Source: Candidatus Aminicenantota bacterium
Lineage (GTDB): Bacteria > Acidobacteriota > Aminicenantia > Aminicenantales > CALLJL01
Direction of reading: 5' to 3'
NCBI GenBank assembly: GCA_026416195.1
Contig: JAOAFQ010000162.1
Span: 1 to 32,577 of the forward strand
Length of the DNA stretch: 32,577 nucleotides
A program made the position numbers and the translations under genes. This document shows positions 18,503 through 26,194 of the stretch, piece after piece (position 1 is the stretch's first letter; every line of letters begins with the position of its first letter). A model generated the notes under the pieces. The model had not been told where the DNA came from, searched no databases, and worked only from the letters and a program-made list of their open reading frames with translations.

Positions 18503-19459
18503 TCAAGATAAGCCCTGGCTCTCAAGACTTCTCTTTAAATTCTCTGGATATTCACCCTTGGCCAAAAGAGAGGCAATTCCCTGACGAACAAGAGGTAAAT
18601 CTTCAGGATACGTTACTCCAAACCACTTTTCCTCCGTCGGTAAGTAATGAACCCTTATTTTTCCCTTTCTAAGAAGTTGACCAATAAAGTCAGGAATAAG
18701 AAATTCGCTCTGCGAATCTTGACCTTTCTTGGCCAAAAACTCCAAAAATCCAGTCTTTAATAAATCAAAAATCGACGGCTCAAAACCCCAGAAATTCATC
18801 GAAACAACCTCTTCTCCACTCAATTCAAGCCAACCTCCATTTTCAAGACGAGCTTTAGCTCCTTTCTCTGATTTCTCGAGATGCTTCATTTCTTTAATAT
18901 CGATAATTTCGCCACCTTCAAGATAACACAGACCTCGACAAACCGGACCAAAATCAGACAGAGTTTGTTTCAATCGATAGCCAACTAGACTATAGTTAGG
19001 CTTCCCATTGACTGGCCTTAGAGAGATTGAAGAGAGATATTCAGCCATTATTTTAAAAGCCTGCCGGCCATAAAAATCATCGGCATTGATGACAGCAAAA
19101 GGACCGCTAATTTGTTCCTGAGCTACTAATAAAGCATGACCTGTTCCCCACGGTTTAGCTCGATTATGGGGTAATGAGAAGTCTGAAGGTAATAGGGAAG
19201 TAAGTTCTTGAAAAACATATCTAACTTCAGCCATCCTTTCCCAAAATTGACCTATTAATTTGTGGAAATCAGCCTCAATCTCACGACGAATAACAAAAAC
19301 AATTTTTTTAAAGCCAGCTTGATAGGCATCGTAAAGGGAATAATCAATAATGGTTTCTCCATTGGGACCAACAGAGCTTAATTGTTTTATTCCCCCAAAG
19401 CGACTGCCTATTCCAGCGGCTAAAACAACTAAGGCAAGCGTCTTTTCTTTTATAAACAT
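18503..19459 (-). CDS. Sugar-phosphate nucleotidyltransferase family protein
   Basis: LVVLAAGIGSRFGGIKQL nucleotide-binding motif, GNGETIIDYS-like VGPNGETIIDYSLYDA, PWGTGHALLVAQ, FAVINADDFYG; 25 bp upstream of the kinase on the same strand. Confidence 0.85.
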   Translation of the reverse strand: MFIKEKTLALVVLAAGIGSRFGGIKQLSSVGPNGETIIDYSLYDAYQAGFKKIVFVIRREIEADFHKLIGQFWERMAEVRYVFQELTSLLPSDFSLPHNRAKPWGTGHALLVAQEQISGPFAVINADDFYGRQAFKIMAEYLSSISLRPVNGKPNYSLVGYRLKQTLSDFGPVCRGLCYLEGGEIIDIKEMKHLEKSEKGAKARLENGGWLELSGEEVVSMNFWGFEPSIFDLLKTGFLEFLAKKGQDSQSEFLIPDFIGQLLRKGKIRVHYLPTEEKWFGVTYPEDLPLVRQGIASLLAKGEYPENLKRSLESQGLS

Positions 19460-19467
19460 TTTAAACC

Positions 19468-19492
19468 CAATTTTAATTTTTTGTTAAAATTG
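19468..19492. repeat. Perfect 9-bp inverted repeat CAATTTTAA-N7-TTAAAATTG upstream of the nucleotidyltransferase start
   Basis: Read directly: CAATTTTAA (19468-19476), TTTTTTG, TTAAAATTG (19484-19492). AT-rich. Confidence 0.6.
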
Positions 19493-19640
19493 AATCTTCT
19501 TTCTCTGAGCAAAGTCATTTTTTTCTTGTGAAATGATTTTTAGCTCTATCGACCCTTTCTCTATATAACATATGGAAGAAAAAGGTGTCAAAAGATAATT
19601 GGCCTTGGATTCTTGATTTAAGCCCTCAATCAAGTAAAAA

Positions 19641-19669
19641 TTGCTGAAGATAATTTTATTTGTTATAAT
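19641..19669 (+). promoter_or_regulatory. Candidate sigma70-type promoter
   Basis: TTGCTG (19641-19646), 17 bp, TATAAT (19664-19669), upstream of the 19711 ORF. Confidence 0.6.
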
Positions 19670-19710
19670 TAGCGACCGTTAAAATAATTAACCAGAAGGG
19701 AGGTAAAGAT

Positions 19711-19953
19711 ATGGGTAAGTATTTAGCCATTGTCCTGGGAATAGTAGCTATGGCCGCGGGAGTTATTCTTGTTATTTTTGTTTGGTGGCGGGAGTTTTAT
19801 GAACTCATTTTCGGCTGTATTCCTCCATTACTCTTTTTTGGCGGCTTAATTGCAGTCATCGCTGGTATCAGCAGTGTCAAGGATGCTATCCGAACTAAGA
19901 AACTTGAAGAAGAAGCTAAAAAGGAAGCCGAAAAGAAAGAAGCTACTTCCTAA
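19711..19953 (+). CDS. Small membrane protein (80 aa), two hydrophobic segments and a charged Lys/Glu C-terminal tail
   Basis: ATG with strong RBS (GAAGGGAGGTAAAG) and consensus-like promoter; two TM stretches; KKLEEEAKKEAEKKEATS tail. Confidence 0.7.
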   Translation: MGKYLAIVLGIVAMAAGVILVIFVWWREFYELIFGCIPPLLFFGGLIAVIAGISSVKDAIRTKKLEEEAKKEAEKKEATS

Positions 19954-20084
19954 AATTTTTTTCACTCTTAAAACCACTTATCTTTTTTTTAAATTATACT
20001 TTGATTTTGATTTTCTCAATTTTATTAAGACAAAATTAGCCAAGTAATAAGCTAAAGCGCTTTTTACCCCTCTATTTTTTTCTA

Positions 20085-20113
20085 TTGACAGGGCCCTGAA
20101 AATTTAGTAGTTT
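20085..20113 (+). promoter_or_regulatory. Candidate promoter for the RHH gene
   Basis: TTGACA (20085-20090), 17 bp spacer, TAGTTT (20108-20113); the -10 is weak and overlaps the inverted repeat. Confidence 0.45.
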
Positions 20114-20129
20114 GTAATCAGGTTACAAA
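20111..20129. promoter_or_regulatory. Inverted repeat TTTGTAA-TCAGG-TTACAAA, candidate operator
   Basis: Perfect 7-bp arms with 5-bp spacer, between a TTGACA -35 and the start codon of an RHH protein. Confidence 0.55.
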
Positions 20130-20145
20130 TTACGGGAGGACACCT

Positions 20146-20508
20146 ATGGATAGCGAAAAAGAAAAGGACCAGCTGGCGGCTAAAATTGATGAAATCGAAT
20201 CGCAAGTAGAGAAATTGACCATTAAAACCACTCCTTCCATCAAAAGAGTTATTGATCAAGCCTTAGCCAATCGAACGATTGTCCTCACCATTCGAGTGAA
20301 CGAAGAAAGTAATAAAAAGCTTAACATGTTGGTTGATGCTGGTCTGTTCAAAAGCCGTTCAGAAAGCGCCGCTTTCTTGATTGAAGAAGGGATTCGCAGC
20401 CAGGCTCCCCTTTTTAAAAAAATTACTGAACGCCTCGAAAAAATTGATCGAATTCGGGAAGAGCTTAAAAATATTGTGACCGAGGAAATAGATAAGGCCA
20501 AAGATTAA
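20146..20508 (+). CDS. Ribbon-helix-helix (CopG/Arc-like) putative regulator flanked by predicted coiled-coil segments
   Basis: TIVLTIRVNEESNKKLNMLVDAGLFKSRSESAAFLIEEGIRSQ has the beta-helix-helix RHH pattern; charged helical flanks on both sides; RBS GGGAGG. Confidence 0.75.
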   Translation: MDSEKEKDQLAAKIDEIESQVEKLTIKTTPSIKRVIDQALANRTIVLTIRVNEESNKKLNMLVDAGLFKSRSESAAFLIEEGIRSQAPLFKKITERLEKIDRIREELKNIVTEEIDKAKD

Positions 20509-20548
20509 GGCCCAGTTAGCCGAGACCGGAGCGGAGAGAAGATTAGCC

Positions 20549-20980
20549 TTGTGTCGGTTAGTTCATTTCTTTTTTCCCTTCTATTTAATCTTCATCAACC
20601 TAACTTCAAGAAATATAGAAAAAGCTTTTCTTCAAAGTAATGCAGCCCTCTTGGCTTCTCTTTGCCCAACTAAAGGAGTTATTCAAGTTTCTCTCCCTGA
20701 GCCAATTAATTTCTCTGATATCCTTGCCCCCGGACAAATAAAAGTTTTTTTTGAGCGAATCTTCCACCGTTACTCCACCTTTGAATTTTTTATAGAGTCA
20801 CCTTTGTCGATCTCACCTGATAATCAGCGATGGTTTATTCGAGCCCGTTGGTCATTTTTTGAAAAAAAGAATCTTCAACAACAAGCCTTCCGAATCTATT
20901 TTCAGGTTAAGCGGGAGACAAAGATTAAAAAGAGAGGCCTTGAATGGACAATAATCGAAATCCGGGCCGAAAAAATTTAA
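20549..20980 (+). CDS. DUF4783-like (NTF2-like fold) exported protein
   Basis: 143 aa, TTG start, hydrophobic N-terminus; NIEKAFLQSNAALLASLCPTKGVIQVSLPE...PGQIKVFFERIFHRYSTFEFF...QQQAFRIYFQVKRE pattern as in DUF4783. The start is uncertain. Confidence 0.5.
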   Translation: MCRLVHFFFPFYLIFINLTSRNIEKAFLQSNAALLASLCPTKGVIQVSLPEPINFSDILAPGQIKVFFERIFHRYSTFEFFIESPLSISPDNQRWFIRARWSFFEKKNLQQQAFRIYFQVKRETKIKKRGLEWTIIEIRAEKI

Positions 20981-23900
20981 TTCTTTGGGTGATTTCTGGG
21001 CTCGTCTTAACTGCCGGATTATCTTTTTTAACCTCACTATTTATTCCTAGCTGGCTTTTCAATGATCGAGCTTCAGTCCCCATTGACGAACTTCGCCAAC
21101 AGGAAAGGTCAATAAAAGCTCAATTTGAAGGCTTGCTCTATAATCTAAAGCAAAGAGGGACCAATTTGGTTGCTTCTTTAAATGAAGAAAAGGCCAACCT
21201 CTCTGATATCCTTTTTTCCTTGAAGCTTGATCCTGAAGTCGAAGGCGTAGCTTACTTAAAAGATAAAAACATGATCTTCTGGAGAGGGCAGGTAGTCCCT
21301 CCTTCTCTCTTGCCTCCAGCCGATGGTCTTTCTCACGTTATCCGCTATAAAGCCAATGTTTTCCTTGTCATTGTTTATCCTGTCCGAGAAAAAGATAAAC
21401 TAGCTCTTACTCGCCTTCTTTCTTTTCAGCCTCCGTTAGCCACTCCTTTCCTTCATCCTATTTCCTTTCTCCAGGGTAAGGTTTTACGCAATGCCCTTAT
21501 CGATTATTATAGTGACGAGGAAGATGTCACTGGATTTGAAAGAATTTTCGCTCGGCATCAAGATGAATATATCAGTCAACCAAGATCAAAAGGCGATATC
21601 TTGACTATATTTTTCCCCCTGAGAAATGAAGCCCAGAGAATCGTGGCCACAGTTAATTTGAGGTCAGTCAATCCTGCCTTTCGCCTTAGCCACCAGAGGG
21701 CGAATTGGCAGCTAATCGGCTGGATTAACCTTCTTTTGGCCCTCATAGGCATAAGTCTGATAAGTTTCATTGCCTGGAAAAAAACCAAATTTTTCTCCCT
21801 TTATAAATTGTCTATTTTTCTGGTCAATCTTATTCTTATCCGCTTAGTTCTCCTAAGGCTTGAGGCTTTGATTGATCCGAAGGGTCCTTTATTTTCTCCA
21901 GGTTTGGCTTGCTTGCCTTTTTATGGTCGTCTGCTCTCTTCCCCTCTTAATCTTTTTTTTACCTCAGCTCTAATTTTAGCTCTTCTTTTCTCATTTCTTT
22001 ACGATCGACGGAGTTGGCTTCTATCTAAACCAACTGGGAAAGTCTCTGCTTTTAAGAGGGCTTTAGCCTTCTTCCTTATAATTATTTCAATTCTGCCCTT
22101 GTTTGTTTTTTATCAATTTTCTTTGTCTTTAATTCTTAATAGTAATCTCCATTTCATCCGCTTTTCACCATTCTGGCCGACCCTTTTAACTCTTTTTACT
22201 TTAAGCTTTTTTTTCTTGACCTGCCTTTTTCTAAGCTGGCTCTTGGTTAGTTTAGCTCGACGGCTTCAATCTGGCTACTTTAATCTTTGGCTTGTTCTCC
22301 TGTCTTGGGCCGTTTTTCTTCTTTGTTTGCATTTTACGAGTGAGCCGATATCAAGGCTTAGAATGCTAATTTTGTCCGTGGCCGCAACCTGCATCTGGCT
22401 ATTTATTTTCAGGCCTCTTTTTCAGACAAGAGCTCTTGTGCGGCTAGCTTTCTTGGCCTTAGCTGTAGCCTTTTTCTATTTAGTCCTTGCTTCAGGTATC
22501 CTAATTAAAGAAAAAGTCTTAACTGAAAGTTATCTCTTTGAGGCCCTTCTTTCCCTTGAAAATTGGGCTGAATATTTCCTCCGAGAATCACTCCCAGCTA
22601 TTAACCAGGAAGCAATTTCTATTATCAATTGTCTGGAAGCAAAAAAACAAAGTGATTTGGCTCCATATCTTTGGAAAAAGACCTCATTAGCCCGATGGAA
22701 TTGGTATTCAAGCCTGGAAATAAGTCTTCCCGATGGCCAAATAATTTCTCGTTATTCCCTTAATTTGCCTTTCTTTACCCCTAATCTGTTAACTTTAGAA
22801 CCGAGTAATGACTGGGCCCTTCTTCGGGCATCTTTACCACTACCCGGAAAGGAAGCCGATTTTCTAATTGCCTACCGAGATTTTGCCAAAAACAACGTCC
22901 CCCTTGGGCGCTTAACCCTGTATGTTCTTTTGAATGAAGAAATGTTGCCCTTTCTTTATTCAGCTATTCCCTATTTTGACTTGCTTCGTTTCCCTTCTGT
23001 TCCTTCCTTAAAAGAGTTTAATTTCTCGTTGGCTATTTTTAAAGCTAATGGCGAAATTATTTTTAATCCAGCGGGGTTAACGACTGGTCTTGCTCTTCCT
23101 ATTTTAGAACAGCTTAACCAAAATCCTGAAAACCCTTTATGGGCTAAGTTTTATAATCGAGAGCGACTTTTTCGAGCTTTTTATTTTCGCCATGGCCAAA
23201 AAATTGTGGCCATTCTCTGGCCATCGCCAGGTTTTATTTCCATGACAGTAAGCTACCTTAAATTTCTGTTTTTTTGGACTGGGCTAATTTATCTTCCTCT
23301 TTTTTTAATTGACATAATTTCTGGTCGCCGTCGCTTGGCTTCCCTTTTTTGGGCGTTTTCGAGCCGCGTCTATGCTTCTTTCGTCGCCATCCTTCTTATC
23401 CTTCTCGTCCCCTTTACCCTACTTATCAATAATTTCTTTACTCGTCTAGCAAATGAACGTTTCAGCGAGAAAGCTGAGATTCAGGCCCACGTAGCTCGGA
23501 ATATTATTGAGGATTTCCTCTTTTTCCAAGAAGAGCAAGAGGCAACCTTTTCAGTTCAAGAGTTAGTTCACTGGGTTAGTACGGCTATTAATAATGATGT
23601 CAACGTTTATCAAGATGGGGCTTTAGTCGCTTCAAGTCGACAGGAATTTTTTGACTCTGGCCTTTTGCCTGATTATCTTGAGGGAGAGATTGCCTATCGC
23701 CTAAAAGAAAAGAAGCAACCCTATGTGGTGTGGAGAAAACGTCTAGGTGAATATTCCTTTCAAACCCTAACTATTCCTCTTCATCTTGACAGTATTAGTC
23801 TCTTTATAACCTTATCTTTTCCCTTTGAGCGAGAAGAAATTGGTCGGGTTCAGGAACAGCTTTATGAGTTCTTGATTTTTATGGCTGCTCTTTCTCTTAT

Positions 23901-24789
23901 TCTCATTTTCCTTTTCGCTCGCAGCATCGGTGCTCTTGTTATTAACCCCGTTAGGAAACTGATTTTTGCGACTAAAGAAATTAGTTCAGGTAATCTCGAC
24001 GTTTTTATTGACCATAGAGGACACGATGAAATGCAAACTCTTGTTGAAGGATTCAATCGGATGGTTCAAAGTCTTAAGAAACATGAAAGGGAATTAGCTG
24101 AAATGAGCAAAAAGGCAGCTTGGGCGGAAATGGCTCGGAAAATTGCCCATGAGGTCAAAAATCCCTTAACGCCTATCCGTCTCTCCGCTGAACATCTCCT
24201 TCATGTTTATGATGAAAGACCAGAGGAAATTGGAATAGCCTTAAAAGAATCAGTAACTTACATCATTAACGAAGTAGAAAACTTAAGACGTTTAGCCCAG
24301 AACTTCTTAGCTTTTTCTAGAGAAGCCCCTCTTCAAATTAGCCGGTTCAACCTTAAAGAATTACTACTGGAGACCGTTTTTCCCTATCAACGCCTCCTTT
24401 CTAGCCGTCTTAATTTTGAATTAGAATTACCTGAGAAACTAGTTATCTTAGGTGATCGGGAAAAACTTAAAATTGCCATTCGTAATCTCTTGGTTAATGC
24501 CATCGAAGCTATTAAAGGAAAAGGCGAAATTAAAATTAGGGCACGGAGAGAAGGCTCTCAGGTGACGGTGGATATAATTGATAGCGGCGAAGGGATGGAT
24601 GAGGCTACTTTAAGTCGCATCTTTGAACCTGATTTTTCGACTAAAGACCTGGGCACAGGTTTAGGCTTGCCTATTGCCAAAAAAATAATTGAAGATCATG
24701 GCGGCAAGATTAGTTTAATAAGTTCTCCGGGAAAAGGGACGACGGTTAGCCTCATCCTGCCTGCAGGTAATGATTTCCTAGAGCAATAA
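20944..24789 (+). CDS. Large multi-TM sensor histidine kinase, NtrY-like (HAMP-HisKA-HATPase)
   Basis: 1281 aa; several hydrophobic clusters; HAMP (VINPVRKLIFATKEISSGNLDVFIDHRGHDEMQTLVEGFNRMVQSL), H-box MARKIAHEVKNPLTPIRLSAEHLL, N-box LLVNAIEAIKGKGEI, G-box DSGEGMD and FSTKDLGTGLGLPIAKKIIEDHGGKI. Confidence 0.92.
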   Translation: MDNNRNPGRKNLILWVISGLVLTAGLSFLTSLFIPSWLFNDRASVPIDELRQQERSIKAQFEGLLYNLKQRGTNLVASLNEEKANLSDILFSLKLDPEVEGVAYLKDKNMIFWRGQVVPPSLLPPADGLSHVIRYKANVFLVIVYPVREKDKLALTRLLSFQPPLATPFLHPISFLQGKVLRNALIDYYSDEEDVTGFERIFARHQDEYISQPRSKGDILTIFFPLRNEAQRIVATVNLRSVNPAFRLSHQRANWQLIGWINLLLALIGISLISFIAWKKTKFFSLYKLSIFLVNLILIRLVLLRLEALIDPKGPLFSPGLACLPFYGRLLSSPLNLFFTSALILALLFSFLYDRRSWLLSKPTGKVSAFKRALAFFLIIISILPLFVFYQFSLSLILNSNLHFIRFSPFWPTLLTLFTLSFFFLTCLFLSWLLVSLARRLQSGYFNLWLVLLSWAVFLLCLHFTSEPISRLRMLILSVAATCIWLFIFRPLFQTRALVRLAFLALAVAFFYLVLASGILIKEKVLTESYLFEALLSLENWAEYFLRESLPAINQEAISIINCLEAKKQSDLAPYLWKKTSLARWNWYSSLEISLPDGQIISRYSLNLPFFTPNLLTLEPSNDWALLRASLPLPGKEADFLIAYRDFAKNNVPLGRLTLYVLLNEEMLPFLYSAIPYFDLLRFPSVPSLKEFNFSLAIFKANGEIIFNPAGLTTGLALPILEQLNQNPENPLWAKFYNRERLFRAFYFRHGQKIVAILWPSPGFISMTVSYLKFLFFWTGLIYLPLFLIDIISGRRRLASLFWAFSSRVYASFVAILLILLVPFTLLINNFFTRLANERFSEKAEIQAHVARNIIEDFLFFQEEQEATFSVQELVHWVSTAINNDVNVYQDGALVASSRQEFFDSGLLPDYLEGEIAYRLKEKKQPYVVWRKRLGEYSFQTLTIPLHLDSISLFITLSFPFEREEIGRVQEQLYEFLIFMAALSLILIFLFARSIGALVINPVRKLIFATKEISSGNLDVFIDHRGHDEMQTLVEGFNRMVQSLKKHERELAEMSKKAAWAEMARKIAHEVKNPLTPIRLSAEHLLHVYDERPEEIGIALKESVTYIINEVENLRRLAQNFLAFSREAPLQISRFNLKELLLETVFPYQRLLSSRLNFELELPEKLVILGDREKLKIAIRNLLVNAIEAIKGKGEIKIRARREGSQVTVDIIDSGEGMDEATLSRIFEPDFSTKDLGTGLGLPIAKKIIEDHGGKISLISSPGKGTTVSLILPAGNDFLEQ

Positions 24790-24951
24790 ATAATAACAAT
24801 GAGTCATGGCAAAAAACCTTTGGGAATTTAAAGTGAAATAATTGATAAAATAATTTATGATAGTTATTTCAACCAGAACGAAGAGTTCTCAATCTGAGTG
24901 GTGTTGACTAAAAGATAATAATTTAAATAGCCAGAAAGGGCGAGGGAGAAA

Positions 24952-25452
24952 ATGGCCAAAATATTAGTCACTTATTTCAGTTTGACAGGAAACACCAAAA
25001 AAGTGGCGGAAGCAATTTTTGAAGCTCTTGAAAAGCAAAAGGAAATCTTGCCTCTAGAAGAAGTTAAAAAGGTTGATGAGTATGATCTCCTCTTCATCGG
25101 TTTTCCCGTCCATAGCCATTCTGTTCCTTATAAAGTCGAAAGCTTCTTAAGGCAATTACCCCTGGGAAAAAAAGTTGCCCTTTTTTCAACCCACGGCTCG
25201 CTCACCGGTAGCGAGCTTTCAAGACAAGCCATCGAACATGCAGTTTCAATTATCCCCCAAGCTAAAGTCGTCGGTACCTTTTCCTGCCGGGGTCGGATTT
25301 CTCAAGCCGCCTTAGAAATTTTCAGAGGCTTACCTGAACATGAAGCTTGGGTAGACATGGCGGCCTCAGCTTTTCGTCATCCAGATGAAAATGATCTTGA
25401 AGAGGCTCGCGCTTTCGCCCGTTGGGTAATGAGTATCTATCCTTATCGATAA
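24952..25452 (+). CDS. Flavodoxin family protein
   Basis: KILVTYFSLTGNTKKVAEAIFEAL (FMN phosphate loop), DLLFIGFPVHSHSVPYKVESFLRQLP. Confidence 0.85.
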   Translation: MAKILVTYFSLTGNTKKVAEAIFEALEKQKEILPLEEVKKVDEYDLLFIGFPVHSHSVPYKVESFLRQLPLGKKVALFSTHGSLTGSELSRQAIEHAVSIIPQAKVVGTFSCRGRISQAALEIFRGLPEHEAWVDMAASAFRHPDENDLEEARAFARWVMSIYPYR

Positions 25453-25509
25453 GCATAAATTAATTTCCCTTTTTTTCCATCTGCCATTTAAGCCGTTTTT
25501 GTCAAGAAA

Positions 25510-25734
25510 TTACCGTCCAAGTAATTTAAAAATTAGCCAGAGGAGCAAACTTAATCCCAGGCTTAATCCAAGACAAGTTGTCAGAGGAAAAATAAAGGTG
25601 AAATTTTCCTTTTTAATAATGATATCACCTGGTAGACGACCTAACCAAGTTACTTTGCTGGCCAAGCTGATAATCACGCCCAAAAGAATAAATATAAAGC
25701 CAAACAGCAAAAAAAACGAACTCAAGGATCTCAT
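25510..25734 (-). CDS. DUF2905 small membrane protein
   Basis: 74 aa, two TM helices around LGRLPGDIIIKKENFTFIFPLTTCL, the DUF2905 signature. Confidence 0.88.
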   Translation of the reverse strand: MRSLSSFFLLFGFIFILLGVIISLASKVTWLGRLPGDIIIKKENFTFIFPLTTCLGLSLGLSLLLWLIFKLLGR

Positions 25735-26183
25735 TCTTTCTCTCTCTCCTCCTTTCCAATTATTTCCTCCTTATTGTCTTCTTTTTCCTTAAATTCAATC
25801 AAAACCCCATTAAAAAACTTAGGATGGATGAAAATTATTCGGCTTCCCCCAGCTCCTCTTACTGGTTCTTCAGTTAAAAAAGAAATCCCTCTCTCTTGGA
25901 AGTGAGCCATTAATTTTTTTAAATTTTTAACCCGAAAACAAAGATGATGAATTCCTTCGCCTCGGCTCTCAAGGAATTTCTTCACAGGACTTTCTTCCCC
26001 CAAGGGAGTAACCAATTCAATGGTCGGCCCTTTTTTTGGAAATAAATAGGCCACCCTGACGCCTCGATCAGGAAGACTTTCTGGGTCACTTTTTTCAAAA
26101 GCAAAAGCCTCAGCCCACTTCTCAAGACTTGACTCAAGGTCTTTAACAGCGATCCCAATATGATCAAGTTTTTTTATAATCAT
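25731..26183 (-). CDS. Methylmalonyl-CoA epimerase (VOC superfamily)
   Basis: KLDHIGIAVKDLESSLEKWAEAFAF, ELVTPLGEESPVKKFLESRGEGIHHLCFRVKNL, RGAGGSRIIFIHPKFFNGVLIEFKE. Confidence 0.9.
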   Translation of the reverse strand: MIIKKLDHIGIAVKDLESSLEKWAEAFAFEKSDPESLPDRGVRVAYLFPKKGPTIELVTPLGEESPVKKFLESRGEGIHHLCFRVKNLKKLMAHFQERGISFLTEEPVRGAGGSRIIFIHPKFFNGVLIEFKEKEDNKEEIIGKEEREKE

Positions 26184-26194
26184 TTTTTCTCCTT

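Noticed and set aside
19850-20047. 65-aa plus-strand Lys-rich ORF
   Set aside because: Overlaps the well-supported 19711-19953 gene out of frame and runs into AT-rich non-coding sequence.
20146-20508. RHH protein as antitoxin of a type II toxin-antitoxin pair
   Set aside because: No toxin-like ORF is adjacent on either side; the neighbours are a small membrane protein and a DUF4783-like protein.
25499-25792. 97-aa plus-strand ORF
   Set aside because: Antisense to DUF2905 and the epimerase 3' end; basic low-information sequence.
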